A stretch of DNA of 64,000 nucleotides from positions 54,835 to 118,834 of the forward strand of contig NZ_JACHXP010000013.1 in NCBI RefSeq assembly GCF_014192215.1, read 5' to 3'. Source of the stretch: Halomonas cerina (GTDB taxonomy: Bacteria; Pseudomonadota; Gammaproteobacteria; Pseudomonadales; Halomonadaceae). Below the pieces are notes generated by a model. The model saw nothing but the letters and a program-made list of their open reading frames with translations. It was not told the origin of the DNA and made no database searches. Positions 1 through 9,113 of this stretch are shown piece by piece. The position numbers and the translations under genes were made by a program. How positions within the stretch are numbered: the first letter of the stretch is position 1; each line of letters opens with the position of its first letter.

Positions 1-67
1 GGATACGCAGGAACTGTTCGCCGGCGCTGCGCGCGGCGCGCAGCGCAAATTGGACCATCGGATGCAT
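1..67 (-). CDS. suhB: Inositol-1-monophosphatase SuhB, N-terminal fragment
   Basis: Only the first 22 codons are in the window; the gene continues to the left of base 1. The translation begins MHPMVQFALRAARSAGEQF, which matches the usual SuhB N-terminus (MHPM, then an alanine/arginine-rich first helix). SuhB hydrolyses inositol phosphates and in E. coli also joins rRNA antitermination complexes. It lies divergently from trmJ, an arrangement common in gammaproteobacteria. The call rests on a short stretch plus synteny. Confidence 0.75.
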   Translation of the reverse strand, partial: MHPMVQFALRAARSAGEQFLRI

Positions 68-171
68 GATCGGGCCTTGGGGAGTCGGTGGTGTTAAAGA
101 ACGGGGCTTTCGCTCGGAACGATGGCGCGAATCCTAGCAGAGCCCGGCCCGTAGCGCCACGGCCCTTGCCC

Positions 172-197
172 CTCGGCGCTCGGCGCTCGGCGCTCGC
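172..197. repeat. Heptamer tandem repeat (CTCGGCG, about 3.5 copies)
   Basis: Three exact copies of CTCGGCG and a partial fourth lie in the suhB-trmJ gap, just upstream of the likely trmJ promoter. It is a simple short tandem repeat with no evident coding role. Confidence 0.7.
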
Positions 198-201
198 AAC
201 A

Positions 202-210
202 TGCTAGACT
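202..210 (+). promoter_or_regulatory. Possible extended -10 promoter of trmJ
   Basis: TGCTAGACT fits the extended -10 form (TGn followed by a TATAAT-like hexamer), about 40 bp before the trmJ start. No good -35 is present because the heptamer repeat occupies that position. Confidence 0.35.
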
Positions 211-248
211 CCCATTCCTGCCGTTCCACCAGCCTCACAGGAAGTTTC

Positions 249-1007
249 ATGCTCGACCGCATCCGCATCGTCCTGATCGGCACCAGCCACCCCGGCAACA
301 TCGGCGGCACGGCCCGCGCCATGCACAACATGGGCCTCTCGGACCTGGCCCTGGTGGCCCCGCGCTGCAAGGCGATCACCGCCGACAGCGTCTCCCGGGC
401 TTCGGGCGCCGACCGCCTGGTGCACGACGCTCGAGTGGTGGCCTCCCTCGAGCAGGCGGTGGCGGACTGCACCCTGGTGGTGGGCGCCAGTGCCCGCTCG
501 CGCACCCTGCCCTGGCCGATGATCACGCCTCGCCAGCTCGGCAGCCAGCTTCCCGAGGAGCTGGCCGACCCCGAGGCCCACGTGGCCCTGGTCTTCGGCC
601 GCGAGGACAGCGGACTGACCAATGCCGAACTGCAACGTTGCCATGCCCACGTGCATATCCCCACCAACCCGGACTTCAGCTCGCTGAACCTGGCCGCCGC
701 CGTGCAGGTGCTGGCTTACGAGTGTCGGCTCGCCTGGCTCGAGGGGCGCCCGAGTGATGCCGACACGGCCTCCGCCTCCGCCCTGGCCAGCCATGCGGAG
801 CTCGAGCACTACTTCGCCCACCTGGAGCGTACTCTGATCGATATCGGCTTCCATGACCCGGCGACCCCCCGCCAGCTGATGGCCCGACTACGCCGCTTCA
901 CCCTGCGCGCCCGGCCGGAGCGCATGGAGCTCAACATCCTGCGCGGCATTCTCACCGCCACGCAGCAGCAGGCCGAACGCGCCACCGGCGACGACGGGAC
1001 GCCTTGA
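249..1007 (+). CDS. trmJ: tRNA (cytidine/uridine-32-2'-O)-methyltransferase TrmJ
   Basis: This SPOUT-class methyltransferase uses S-adenosylmethionine to methylate the ribose of nucleotide 32 in tRNA anticodon loops. The 252-residue product opens with [20 protein letters not shown], the family's N-terminal motif. It then carries [13 protein letters not shown] and a later block with [16 protein letters not shown], which together form the knotted cofactor site. The start at 249 is chosen because AGGAAG lies just upstream and the family motif begins within ten residues; the in-frame ATG at 201 has no ribosome site. It precedes cysE and iscR, as in many gammaproteobacteria where trmJ sits beside the isc operon. 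Confidence 0.93.
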   Translation: MLDRIRIVLIGTSHPGNIGGTARAMHNMGLSDLALVAPRCKAITADSVSRASGADRLVHDARVVASLEQAVADCTLVVGASARSRTLPWPMITPRQLGSQLPEELADPEAHVALVFGREDSGLTNAELQRCHAHVHIPTNPDFSSLNLAAAVQVLAYECRLAWLEGRPSDADTASASALASHAELEHYFAHLERTLIDIGFHDPATPRQLMARLRRFTLRARPERMELNILRGILTATQQQAERATGDDGTP

Positions 1008-1086
1008 AGCGCCGCCGCCGTGCCCCCACTATAAAAGCCTCTTCTATAAAAAACCTCCTCCTTCGCCCGCCACCAAGGACCGCTGC

Positions 1087-1953
1087 ATGCTTCAACGTCT
1101 GCGCGAGGACATCAACAGCGTATTCGCCCGCGACCCGGCGGCGCGCAACTTCCTGGAAGTGCTGACCAACTACCCGGGCCTGCATGCCCTGCTGATCCAC
1201 CGCCTGAGCCATCGACTATGGCAGCACAACCTCAAGTGGCTGGCACGGACCCTGTCGACCTTCTCGCGCTGGCTCACCGGCATCGAGATCCACCCCGGGG
1301 CGAAGATCGGCCGGCGCTTCTTCATCGACCACGGCATGGGCGTGGTGATCGGCGAGACCGCCGAAGTGGGCGACGACGTGACCCTCTACCAGGGCGTGAC
1401 CCTTGGCGGCACCAGCTGGAACCAGGGCAAGCGCCACCCAACCCTGGAGGACGGGGTGATCGTCGGGGCCGGCGCCAAGATTCTAGGGCCCTTCAGCGTA
1501 GGCACCGGGGCCAAGATCGGCTCCAACGCCGTGGTCACCAAGGAGGTGCCCGCCGGCGCCACGGTGGTGGGCATCCCCGGCAAGATCGTCAAGCGCGACG
1601 AACCCGACAGCGCCGAGGCCCTCGAGGTGGATCCCGCACGCCGCGAGGCGATACGCCAGAAATTCGGCTTCGACGCCTACGGGGTCAGCCAGGACATGCC
1701 CGACCCGGTGGCCCGTTCGATGCAGGCGATGCTCGACCACATGCATGCGGTGGACGAGCGCATCGAGCGCATGTGCCAAACCCTGCGCAAGGTGGACGCC
1801 AGCTACCGCGACGGCCAGCTTCCCGAGCTGCGCGACGAGGACTTCGCCGAGATCCTCGACGACGTGGATAGCGGCTGCTCACCGGCAGAGCGCGAGGGAA
1901 CCGCCACTTCCCGCCAGCGTGAGCCGAAGCCGCCCGCCCGGGGAAATGGTTGA
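1087..1953 (+). CDS. cysE: Serine O-acetyltransferase CysE
   Basis: CysE makes O-acetylserine from serine and acetyl-CoA, the first committed step of cysteine synthesis. The 288-residue protein has a short helical N-terminal part (residues 1-60) and then a left-handed beta-helix of hexapeptide repeats. The segment [20 protein letters not shown] contains the catalytic Asp-His pair, followed by [11 protein letters not shown]. It is the compact form often found beside isc genes, which makes sense because IscS consumes cysteine. A ribosome site (AAGGA) lies 8 bases before the ATG. The last ~70 residues are acidic, then Arg/Pro-rich, and not conserved. The stop codon lies inside the putative iscR control region. 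Confidence 0.93.
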   Translation: MLQRLREDINSVFARDPAARNFLEVLTNYPGLHALLIHRLSHRLWQHNLKWLARTLSTFSRWLTGIEIHPGAKIGRRFFIDHGMGVVIGETAEVGDDVTLYQGVTLGGTSWNQGKRHPTLEDGVIVGAGAKILGPFSVGTGAKIGSNAVVTKEVPAGATVVGIPGKIVKRDEPDSAEALEVDPARREAIRQKFGFDAYGVSQDMPDPVARSMQAMLDHMHAVDERIERMCQTLRKVDASYRDGQLPELRDEDFAEILDDVDSGCSPAEREGTATSRQREPKPPARGNG

Positions 1954-1979
1954 CCACGCTACTCGGTCTTTACCATAAT
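1946..1979 (+). promoter_or_regulatory. iscR promoter with IscR type-1-like box
   Basis: TTGACC (1950-1955) and CATAAT (1974-1979) with an 18-bp spacer form a good sigma-70 promoter. Bases 1946-1970 match about 16 of 25 positions of the type-1 IscR consensus as I recall it, overlapping the -35 and spacer. That suggests [2Fe-2S]-IscR represses its own operon here. The cysE stop codon lies within the box. Confidence 0.5.
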
Positions 1980-2064
1980 GTCGGTTCGACCCGACCTCTC
2001 CCAGGGACGTCGGCACGCTTCCATCGACCGCCGACCCACGCGTCGTCGCCGAGGTAACTTCCTC

Positions 2065-2535
2065 ATGCGCCTGACCACCAAGGGACGCTACGCCGTCACC
2101 GCCATGCTCGACCTGGCGCTGAATGCCAATGCCGGCCCGATCAGCCTCGCCGATATCTCGCGCCGACAGGAGATCTCGCTGTCCTACCTCGAGCAGCTGT
2201 TCGCTCGCCTGCGGCGGGCGCGCCTGGTGGAGAGCGTGCGCGGCCCCGGTGGCGGCTACCTGCTGGCCATGGCGCCGGAGACAATCACGGTGGCCCGGGT
2301 CATCGATGCCGTCAACGAGTCGGTGGACACCACCCGCTGCGGGGGGTTGTCGGACTGCCAGCAGGGCGATACTTGCCTGACCCACCACCTGTGGAGCGAG
2401 CTCTCCGAGCAGATCCACGGCTTCCTCGAGAGCGTCACCCTGGGCCAGCTCGCCGGACGCCCCGACGTCCAGGCGATCGCCGGCCGCCAGCGCCGCCGGC
2501 AGGACGGCGACACCATCCTGGCCTCGTCGCCCTGA
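2065..2535 (+). CDS. iscR: Fe-S cluster-sensing transcriptional regulator IscR
   Basis: IscR is an Rrf2-family DNA-binding protein that represses isc genes when it carries a [2Fe-2S] cluster. The 156-residue product begins [19 protein letters not shown], the signature start of the family, followed by a winged helix-turn-helix. The cluster ligands are exactly placed: Cys92, Cys98, Cys104 and His107, the same numbers as E. coli IscR. The ATG at 2065 gives this alignment and has GAGG upstream; an in-frame ATG at 1978 would add unconserved residues. The gene heads iscR-iscS-iscA with a 40-base gap to iscS. Confidence 0.96.
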   Translation: MRLTTKGRYAVTAMLDLALNANAGPISLADISRRQEISLSYLEQLFARLRRARLVESVRGPGGGYLLAMAPETITVARVIDAVNESVDTTRCGGLSDCQQGDTCLTHHLWSELSEQIHGFLESVTLGQLAGRPDVQAIAGRQRRRQDGDTILASSP

Positions 2536-2575
2536 GCGACCGGCCGCTTCACCTCCAGAATCCTCAAGCGAGCCC

Positions 2576-3733
2576 ATGAGCGCACCCGTCTATCTCGATT
2601 ACGCCGCCACCACCCCAGTCGACCCACGGGTTGCGGAGGTCATGAGCCGCCACCTGACCCTGGACGGCATCTTCGCCAACCCCGCCTCGCGCAGCCACAT
2701 GCCCGGCTGGCAGGCGGAACAGGCCGTGGAAGTCGCCCGTCGCCAGGTCGCCGACCTGATCGGTGCCGACCCCCGCGAGATCGTCTGGACCAGCGGCGCT
2801 ACCGAGGCCGATAACCTGGCACTGACCGGCTTCATGCGCGCCAACCGGGCCCGCGGCCGCCACCTGATAACCTCACGCATCGAGCACAAGGCCGTGGTCG
2901 ACACGGCGACGGCGCTGGAGGCCGAGGGCGTCGAGGTAACCTGGCTGACGCCGGATCGTGATGGTCGCATCGCGCCACAGCAGCTGCGCGCCGCCATGCG
3001 CGAGGACACGGTGCTGGTGTCGCTGATGGCAGTGAACAACGAACTCGGCGTCATCCACGACCTGGCGGCGCTGGCCGAGGTGGCCCATGCCGGGGGCGCC
3101 GTCTTCCATACCGACGCCGCCCAGGCGGTGGGGCGCCTGCCCCTGGACGTGACGCGTCTGGGCATCGACCTGATGTCGCTGTCCGGCCACAAGGCCTACG
3201 GGCCCAAGGGCGTCGGCGCCCTCTATGTCCGGCGCGACCCGGACCTGCGCCTGGAGGCGCTGATCCACGGCGGCGGCCACGAGCGCGGCATGCGCTCCGG
3301 AACCCTGCCGACCCACCAGATCGTCGGCATGGGGGAAGCCTTCACCCTCGCCGGTCGCGAAGGCGAGGCCGACCAGGCACGGATCCTCGCCCAGCGCGAC
3401 CGCCTGCTGGCCGGGCTCGAGGGGCTGGAGGGCATCCATCACAACACGGCTCTCGACGTGGCGGTGCCCAATATCCTCAACCTGGCCTTCGAGGGCGTGG
3501 ATGGCGAGTCGCTGCTGATGGCTCTGCGCGACATCGCGCTGTCCACCGGGTCGGCCTGCAACTCGGCCAGCGTCGAGCCATCCTATGTTCTGAAGGGCAT
3601 CGGGGTGCCGCGGCACCTGGCACTGGCCTCGCTGCGCATCAGCCTCGGCCGCTTCACCACCGAGGACGACATCGACCGGGCCATCGAGGCCCTGCGACAC
3701 GCCTTCACCGGCCTGCGTCGTCAGACGTCCTGA
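2576..3733 (+). CDS. iscS: Cysteine desulfurase IscS
   Basis: This PLP enzyme converts cysteine to alanine and passes the sulfur, as a persulfide, to Fe-S assembly and tRNA thiolation. The 385-residue protein has the PLP lysine at Lys206 in SGHKAYGPKG and the active-site cysteine at Cys328 in STGSACNSAS, both matching E. coli IscS numbering. Its C-terminus is about 20 residues shorter than the E. coli protein. In E. coli that tail helps contact IscU, and iscU is absent from this locus. A 26-base gap leads directly to iscA. Confidence 0.95.
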   Translation: MSAPVYLDYAATTPVDPRVAEVMSRHLTLDGIFANPASRSHMPGWQAEQAVEVARRQVADLIGADPREIVWTSGATEADNLALTGFMRANRARGRHLITSRIEHKAVVDTATALEAEGVEVTWLTPDRDGRIAPQQLRAAMREDTVLVSLMAVNNELGVIHDLAALAEVAHAGGAVFHTDAAQAVGRLPLDVTRLGIDLMSLSGHKAYGPKGVGALYVRRDPDLRLEALIHGGGHERGMRSGTLPTHQIVGMGEAFTLAGREGEADQARILAQRDRLLAGLEGLEGIHHNTALDVAVPNILNLAFEGVDGESLLMALRDIALSTGSACNSASVEPSYVLKGIGVPRHLALASLRISLGRFTTEDDIDRAIEALRHAFTGLRRQTS

Positions 3734-3759
3734 TCCACCACCGCTTGCAGGAGAACAGC

Positions 3760-4086
3760 ATGGCGCACCTTTCGATCACCACTTCCGCCGCCGAGCAGAT
3801 CCGCCGGGTGCTCGAGGAGCGTGGCCACGGCCTGGGCCTGCGGGTCTCGGTCAAGCCCAGCGGCTGCTCGGGCTACAGCTACGTGCTCGACTTCGCCGAC
3901 GAGGCGGCCAATGACGACGTGGCCTTCAAGGAACACGGCGTCAGTGTCTTCGTGGCCCCCGAGGCCCTGGAGATGCTCGACGGCAGCGAGGTCGACTACG
4001 TATCCGAGGGCCTGAACCGGTACTTCCGCTTCAACAACCCCAACGTCAAGGACCAGTGCGGCTGCGGCGAGAGCTTCAGCGTCTGA
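3760..4086 (+). CDS. iscA: A-type Fe-S carrier protein IscA
   Basis: A-type carriers deliver iron or Fe-S clusters to target proteins. This 108-residue protein has the conserved cysteine in [14 protein letters not shown] and the C-terminal pair in CGCGESFSV, the three ligands of the HesB/IscA family. The start is the ATG at 3760, nine bases after AGGAG; a TTG 15 bases earlier overlaps that site and is unlikely. It is the last isc gene here: iscU, hscB, hscA, fdx and iscX do not follow, and the next gene is ndk. ErpA is an alternative name within the same family. Confidence 0.88.
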   Translation: MAHLSITTSAAEQIRRVLEERGHGLGLRVSVKPSGCSGYSYVLDFADEAANDDVAFKEHGVSVFVAPEALEMLDGSEVDYVSEGLNRYFRFNNPNVKDQCGCGESFSV

Positions 4087-4130
4087 AGCCGCCAGGTGGT
4101 CGTCGTCAGAGTCGTGTGTTCGGGGCTACT

Positions 4131-4230
4131 CCGTCGACAGGTCTTCGAGGGGGCGCTGTGAACCCCTCCATGGGCGCTACCGATTCCATCCCTGGAATAG
4201 GACCCCCTCTTCGGCCTGTCCCCGGCGCTC
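4131..4230 (+). repeat. Dispersed repeat, copy A (structured)
   Basis: This block lies in the 347-bp iscA-ndk gap. Read on this strand it is about 80% identical to the complement of 43456-43556. Both share GGGCGCTGTGAACCC, a second GGGCGCTAC about 21 bp on, and a hexanucleotide loop ATCCCT. The loop is closed here by ATTCC/GGAAT (4183-4187 and 4194-4198). The same stem in copy B has a different but still paired sequence, so the hairpin itself seems conserved. It looks like a REP- or MITE-type intergenic element. The remaining gap holds the ndk promoter. Confidence 0.7.
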
Positions 4231-4275
4231 CTCGCTTGTGCAATGGCGACGCCCCTCGTCGGAACCGGAGCGCGA

Positions 4276-4305
4276 TTGTTTATCGCCGCCCCGGGGCGGT
4301 ATACT
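4276..4305 (+). promoter_or_regulatory. Promoter of ndk
   Basis: TTGTTT (4276-4281) and TATACT (4300-4305) are separated by 18 bp, with transcription expected to start near 4312. The leader to the ndk ATG would be about 120 bases and GC-rich. Copy A of the dispersed repeat lies just upstream. Confidence 0.6.
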
Positions 4306-4433
4306 CTGCGCCCAGTCGGCGCCCGGCGCCGCGCCGCTTGATTCGCCACGCCGCGCCGTCCCCGCCTCCTCACCGGAGCACGGGGGCGGCGCGGCGTCAT
4401 CCCGTACTTCCTTTTAACCGGAGATATGCCCCC

Positions 4434-4862
4434 ATGGCCAACCAGCGCACCCTGTCCATCATCAAGCCCGACGCCGTCGCCAAGAATGTGATCGGCGAGA
4501 TCGAGAGCCGCTTCGAGAAGGCCGGCCTCAAGATCGTCGCCGCCAAGATGCTCCAGCTGTCTCAGGAGCAGGCCGAAGGCTTCTACGCCGAGCACAAGGA
4601 ACGCCCCTTCTTCAAGGACCTGGTGGGCTTCATGACCTCCGGTCCGGTGGTCGTGCAGGTGCTGGAGGGCGATAACGCCATCGCCGCCAACCGCGACCTG
4701 ATGGGCGCCACCAACCCCAAGGAAGCCGAGGCCGGCACCATCCGCGCCGACTACGCCCAGTCCATCGACGCCAACGCCGTTCACGGCTCCGACTCACCGG
4801 AATCCGCCGAGCGCGAGATCGCCTACTTCTTCGAGGACAGCGAGATCTGCCCGCGCGGCTGA
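4434..4862 (+). CDS. ndk: Nucleoside diphosphate kinase
   Basis: Ndk balances cellular NTP and dNTP pools by moving the gamma phosphate of ATP through a phosphohistidine. The 142-residue length matches the E. coli enzyme (143). It begins [15 protein letters not shown] with Lys11 in the nucleotide site, and the phosphorylated His117 sits in NAVHGSDS. It is acidic, as halophile proteins often are. The start is set by homology; upstream in-frame codons read through the repeat and promoter and are not coding. It lies between the isc genes and rlmN, in the conserved order. Confidence 0.96.
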   Translation: MANQRTLSIIKPDAVAKNVIGEIESRFEKAGLKIVAAKMLQLSQEQAEGFYAEHKERPFFKDLVGFMTSGPVVVQVLEGDNAIAANRDLMGATNPKEAEAGTIRADYAQSIDANAVHGSDSPESAEREIAYFFEDSEICPRG

Positions 4863-4875
4863 TCGCCTGTCACCG

Positions 4876-4896
4876 GCGGGGGGCTCCCACCCCCGC
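4876..4896 (+). terminator. GC hairpin between ndk and rlmN
   Basis: GCGGGGG and CCCCCGC pair across a 7-base loop just after the ndk stop. There is no T-tract, so it may act as a weak terminator or mRNA 3' end stabiliser. Confidence 0.35.
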
Positions 4897-4922
4897 TCAG
4901 CCCCACCGACCCGCTGACTGCC

Positions 4923-6050
4923 ATGACCGCCATCCCTGCTCCGCAACGCACCAACCTGCTCGGCATGACGCGCGAGGAGATGGAAGCCTTCTTCCTCTCC
5001 ATCGGCGAGAAGAAGTTCCGTGCCACCCAGGTGATGAAATGGATCCACCACGAGGGCTGCGCCGACTTCGCGGCCATGACCAACCTGTCCAAGGCGCTGC
5101 GCACGCGACTGGCCGAGGTCGCCGAGATCCGGGGCCCGAGGGTGGTCTACGAGGGCACCTCCAGCGACGGCACCCGCAAGTGGGTGCTGGAGGTGGAGGA
5201 CGGCAGCTACGTGGAGACGGTGCTGATCCCCGCCGAGAACGGCAAGCGCCGCACGCTGTGCGTGTCCTCCCAGGTCGGCTGCTCGCTGGACTGCAGCTTC
5301 TGCTCCACCGGCAAGCAGGGCTTCCAGCGCAACCTCACCGCCGCCGAGATCATCGGCCAGGTGTGGGTCGCCAGCAACAGCGTCGGCCCCCGCAAGGACA
5401 CCGCCAACCGTCCGGTCACCAACGTGGTGATGATGGGCATGGGCGAGCCGCTGCTGAACTACGACAACGTGGTGCCGGCCATGAAGCTGATGCTCGACGA
5501 CAACGGCTATGGCCTCTCCAAGCGCCGCGTCACCCTCTCCACCTCTGGGGTGGTGCCGATGCTCGACAGGCTTGGCGACGAGCTCGACGTGAGCCTGGCC
5601 ATCTCGCTGCACGCCGCCAACGACGCGTTGCGCAACGAGTTGGTGCCACTCAACCGCAAGTACAATATCCGCACCCTGCTCGATGCCTGCCATCGCTACC
5701 TGGCCAAGTGCGACGACACGCGAATGGTCACCATCGAGTACACGGTGATCAAGGACGTCAACGATCAGCGAGAACATGCCGAACAGCTCGCCGCGCTGCT
5801 TGAGGAACTGCCCTGCAAGATCAACCTGATCCCGTTCAACCCCTTCCCCCACTCGGGATACGAGACGCCGTCCCGCAACCAGGTGATGCGCTTCCAGCAG
5901 TGGCTCTATGAACTCGGCTACACGGCGCCGATCCGCTCCACCCGCGGTGACGACATCGATGCCGCCTGCGGCCAGCTGGTGGGGCGGGTCAAGGACCGCA
6001 CCAAGCGTCACGCCCGTTATATCCAGTCGATCCAGCTGGATGCCGACTGA
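4923..6050 (+). CDS. rlmN: Dual-specificity 23S rRNA/tRNA adenine-C2 methyltransferase RlmN
   Basis: RlmN is a radical SAM enzyme that methylates A2503 in 23S rRNA and A37 in some tRNAs. The 375-residue protein has the radical SAM cluster motif at Cys120, Cys124 and Cys127 ([16 protein letters not shown]). The C-terminal [14 protein letters not shown] contains the cysteine that forms the methylated enzyme intermediate. The first 40 residues match the family's accessory domain ([20 protein letters not shown]). It lies between ndk and pilW as in most gammaproteobacteria, and length and motifs are complete. Confidence 0.96.
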   Translation: MTAIPAPQRTNLLGMTREEMEAFFLSIGEKKFRATQVMKWIHHEGCADFAAMTNLSKALRTRLAEVAEIRGPRVVYEGTSSDGTRKWVLEVEDGSYVETVLIPAENGKRRTLCVSSQVGCSLDCSFCSTGKQGFQRNLTAAEIIGQVWVASNSVGPRKDTANRPVTNVVMMGMGEPLLNYDNVVPAMKLMLDDNGYGLSKRRVTLSTSGVVPMLDRLGDELDVSLAISLHAANDALRNELVPLNRKYNIRTLLDACHRYLAKCDDTRMVTIEYTVIKDVNDQREHAEQLAALLEELPCKINLIPFNPFPHSGYETPSRNQVMRFQQWLYELGYTAPIRSTRGDDIDAACGQLVGRVKDRTKRHARYIQSIQLDAD

Positions 6051-6232
6051 GATCGGGCCACCTTGACTTCGCCCAGGCACAGCGCTTTGATGGTCACGCC
6101 TTTTTCATCATCGGCCAGGCCTTCCGCCCGGGTCTCGGCATGCGCCTGGGGCGCGACGCCGTCGATACGCCCGACAGTCGCCGTCTACGTGAGCCGCCCA
6201 TCACGAGCGTGTCTCCCATGAGAGAGCATGAC

Positions 6233-6976
6233 ATGTCGCGTCGCCCGAGCACGCCAGCCTCCCGTCCGTTGGCCTTGGTGGCCCTGCTGATCGCCTCCCT
6301 GTGGCTGGCCGGCTGCGCCACCCGCCCTGGGGGGGATGCGGGTCCCGGCGAGCCGGCCGAGGCCTACGCGCGCCTTGGCGAGGCCTACCTGGAGCGCAAC
6401 AACCTGCCGCGGGCGCTCTCGGCGCTGGACAAGGCGCTGGAACTGGATCCCGACGATGCCGAGGCCCTGCAGGCCATGGCCATGGTCTACCAGCGTCAGG
6501 GCGAGGCGCGCCTGGCTGACGAGACCTTCCGTCGCGCCCTCGATGCCGACCCCGGATTGACCCGAGCACACAACAATTACGCCGCCTTCCTGTATGATCA
6601 GGGGCGGATTCGCGAGGCCTGCGAGCAGCTCGAGCAGGCCGCCGACAACAGGCAATATGCCAATCGGGCCCAGCTGTTCGCCAACCTGGGGCAGTGCCGC
6701 CAGCAGCTGGGCGACATCGAGGCCGCCCGCGACAGTTACCGGCGCGCCCAGAGCATCGACCCGCGCCGCCCGCGCAGCTACCTGCTGCTGGCCGAGCTCG
6801 AGGCCGACCAGGGCAACCTCGCTCGCGCGCAGCAGCAGCTCGATACCTACATGCGATTGGCGGGCCCCCGGGAAGCGGCGCTGCGCCTGGCACTCGAGAT
6901 CGCTCGGGCCCGAGGCGACCTGGCGGCGGCGGCCTTCTACCGGGAGCAGCTGGACGTGCCCCGTGGTACGCCCTGA
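6233..6976 (+). CDS. pilW: Type IV pilus biogenesis lipoprotein PilW/PilF (TPR)
   Basis: PilW/PilF is the outer-membrane pilotin that helps assemble the secretin PilQ. The 247-residue product has a short basic start, a hydrophobic stretch and a lipobox (LAGC) at Cys28. Several tetratricopeptide repeats follow (for example AYARLGEAYLERNNLPRALS and LARAQQQLDTYMRLAG). The ATG at 6233 follows AGAGAG; another in-frame ATG at 6218 has no ribosome site. The place between rlmN and rodZ is the standard one for this gene, so the name rests on synteny as well as domain content. Other TPR lipoproteins look alike. Confidence 0.82.
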   Translation: MSRRPSTPASRPLALVALLIASLWLAGCATRPGGDAGPGEPAEAYARLGEAYLERNNLPRALSALDKALELDPDDAEALQAMAMVYQRQGEARLADETFRRALDADPGLTRAHNNYAAFLYDQGRIREACEQLEQAADNRQYANRAQLFANLGQCRQQLGDIEAARDSYRRAQSIDPRRPRSYLLLAELEADQGNLARAQQQLDTYMRLAGPREAALRLALEIARARGDLAAAAFYREQLDVPRGTP

Positions 6977-7006
6977 CCACCGTTATCTGACGAAGGATGC
7001 TCAGCC

Positions 7007-7960
7007 ATGCGCGACACCGAAACCACCGATGACGCGGCCGTCACCACGCCCCAGGCCTCGCCTGGCGAGCTGCTCTACCAGGAACGCGAGCTCCAGGGCC
7101 TGTCCCTGGAAGAGGTCGCCGCGGCACTGAACCTGCGCCCCGCGGTCATCCGGGGCCTGGAACAGGACAGCTACGAAGAGGTGCCAGTGGCGGCCTACCG
7201 GCGTGGCTACCTGCGCGCCTATGCCCGCCTGCTGGGCATGGACGAGCAGCATGTCATCGCCCTCTACAAGGCCCGCTTCGGCAAGGAGGAGAGCGAACGC
7301 AAGGTCATCCCGGTGCAAGTCGCCAAGCCACCCTCCCGGCTGGGCGCCTGGGCCTTTCGCCTGGTCACCCTGCTGGTCATCGCCGGGCTGGTCGGGCTGA
7401 CCCTGCTGTGGTGGCAGAGCCGCGGCGGCAGCCAGCCACCGGCACCCGCCGATAGTGGGCCGGTCGCGGTGGATAGCCTCGATGGCCGTACCACCATCAC
7501 CGAGGACGGCAGGGCCACCGATGACGTCGGCCGGCCGGCGGCCGAGACGGAGACGCCCCCGGCGCCGGACGCACCGTCACCGGACGGCGAAACCGCCACC
7601 GAGGCCTCGCCTACCATAGCCGCCGAGCCGGAAGTGCCGGCCGAGGTGGCCGGCGAGCCGGCCCCGGAGGCTGCCGAGGCGACCACGGCGGAGGCCACGC
7701 CCGAGCCCGCCGCCGACCCGCGGGTACTGAACTTCACCTTCAACGAACAGTCCTGGACCGAGATCTTCGATGCCGACAACCAGCGCATCTTCGTCGGCCT
7801 GCAGGAACCCGGCACCACGGCACGCGTCGAAGGCGAACCGCCCTTCCGCCTGACCGTGGGCAACGCCACCGGCGTCGAGCTGGTCTGGCGCGGCGAGGTC
7901 GTGGACCTCGGTGAACGCGCCGGGGCCAACAACGTCGCCCGCTTTACCCTGGGAGAGTGA
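7007..7960 (+). CDS. rodZ: Cytoskeletal adaptor RodZ
   Basis: RodZ links MreB filaments to the membrane and supports rod shape. The 317-residue protein has an N-terminal helix-turn-helix of the Cro/cI type (residues ~20-85), a basic linker and one membrane helix at about 115-137. A Pro/Ala/Glu/Thr-rich periplasmic linker follows (~140-240). The C-terminal beta domain (DUF4115) contains the usual [18 protein letters not shown]. The ispG start lies 10 bases after its stop, so the two are probably co-transcribed. Confidence 0.9.
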   Translation: MRDTETTDDAAVTTPQASPGELLYQERELQGLSLEEVAAALNLRPAVIRGLEQDSYEEVPVAAYRRGYLRAYARLLGMDEQHVIALYKARFGKEESERKVIPVQVAKPPSRLGAWAFRLVTLLVIAGLVGLTLLWWQSRGGSQPPAPADSGPVAVDSLDGRTTITEDGRATDDVGRPAAETETPPAPDAPSPDGETATEASPTIAAEPEVPAEVAGEPAPEAAEATTAEATPEPAADPRVLNFTFNEQSWTEIFDADNQRIFVGLQEPGTTARVEGEPPFRLTVGNATGVELVWRGEVVDLGERAGANNVARFTLGE

Positions 7961-7970
7961 TTCCGTCGCC

Positions 7971-9086
7971 ATGCATGCCCCATCGCCCATCATCCGTCGC
8001 CAGTCACGCCAGATTCACGTGGGCTCCGTGCCGGTCGGGGGCGGCGCCCCCATCTCCGTGCAGAGCATGACCAACACCGACACCCTGGACGTGACCGCCA
8101 CCGTGGCCCAGATCCGTCAGCTCGAGGCCGCCGGTGCCGATATCGTGCGGGTCTCGGTGCCAACCATGGACGCCGCCGAGGCCTTCGGCCGCATCAAGCG
8201 CGAGGTCGAGGTCCCGCTAGTGGCCGACATCCACTTCGACTACCGGATCGCCCTGCGCGTCGCCGAGCTGGGCGTCGACTGCCTGCGCATCAACCCCGGC
8301 AATATCGGCAAGGAAGAGCGCGTCCGCGCCGTCGTCTCGGCCGCCCGCGATCACGGCATCCCGATCCGCATCGGCGTCAACGCCGGCTCGCTCGAGAAGG
8401 ACCTGCAGAAGAAGTACGGCGAGCCCACCCCTGCGGCCCTGGTGGAATCGGCCATGCGTCATATCGACCATCTCGAACGCCTCGACTTCCCCGACTTCAA
8501 GGTCAGCGTCAAGGCCTCCGACGTCTTCATGGCGGTGGCTGCCTACCGCGATCTGGCCACCCGGATCGAGCAGCCGCTGCATCTGGGCATCACCGAGGCC
8601 GGCGGGCTGCGCTCGGGCACCGTCAAGTCCTCCATCGGTCTCGGTATGCTGCTGATGGACGGCATCGGCGACACCATTCGCGTCTCGCTGGCCGCCGACC
8701 CCGTCGAGGAAGTCAAGGTCGGCTTCGACATGCTCAAGAGCTTGCGCCTGCGCAGCAAGGGGATCAACTTCATTGCCTGCCCGAGCTGCTCGCGTCAGAA
8801 CTTCGACGTCATCGGCACCATGAACGCCCTGGAGGAGCGCCTCGAGGACATCATGACGCCACTCGATGTCTCCGTTATCGGCTGCGTGGTCAACGGGCCC
8901 GGTGAGGCGAAGGAGAGCGATATCGGCCTGACCGGCGGCAGCCCCGCCAACCTCGTCTACCTCGACGGCAAACCGGCCACCAAGCTGCGCAACGACCACC
9001 TGGTCGACGACCTGGAGCGGTTGATCCGCGACAAGGTGCGCGAGAAAGAGCAGGCCGAACAGGATGTGATCGCCCGAGACGCCTGA
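7971..9086 (+). CDS. ispG: 4-hydroxy-3-methylbut-2-enyl diphosphate synthase IspG (flavodoxin)
   Basis: IspG is the [4Fe-4S] enzyme that converts MEcPP to HMBPP in the non-mevalonate isoprenoid pathway. The 371-residue protein has cluster ligands Cys270 and Cys273 ([10 protein letters not shown]) and Cys305 (GCVVNGPGE), plus Glu312, all at the E. coli positions. The start at 7971 follows GGGAGAG, which overlaps the end of rodZ. As an Fe-S enzyme it depends on the cluster supply encoded upstream. Motifs and length are complete. Confidence 0.96.
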   Translation: MHAPSPIIRRQSRQIHVGSVPVGGGAPISVQSMTNTDTLDVTATVAQIRQLEAAGADIVRVSVPTMDAAEAFGRIKREVEVPLVADIHFDYRIALRVAELGVDCLRINPGNIGKEERVRAVVSAARDHGIPIRIGVNAGSLEKDLQKKYGEPTPAALVESAMRHIDHLERLDFPDFKVSVKASDVFMAVAAYRDLATRIEQPLHLGITEAGGLRSGTVKSSIGLGMLLMDGIGDTIRVSLAADPVEEVKVGFDMLKSLRLRSKGINFIACPSCSRQNFDVIGTMNALEERLEDIMTPLDVSVIGCVVNGPGEAKESDIGLTGGSPANLVYLDGKPATKLRNDHLVDDLERLIRDKVREKEQAEQDVIARDA

Positions 9087-9113
9087 CCCCGGCCGACCCT
9101 CAAGGAGCAAGCA

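Noticed and set aside
3734..3759. Assembly gap or deletion hiding iscU between iscS and iscA
   Set aside because: The 26-base junction carries a normal ribosome site for iscA and both genes are intact, so the arrangement looks natural.
4056..4433. Coding extension in frame with ndk across the iscA-ndk gap
   Set aside because: The frame crosses the dispersed repeat and the ndk promoter, and is Arg/Pro-rich without any likeness to Ndk. A similar false frame appears over copy B on the opposite strand.
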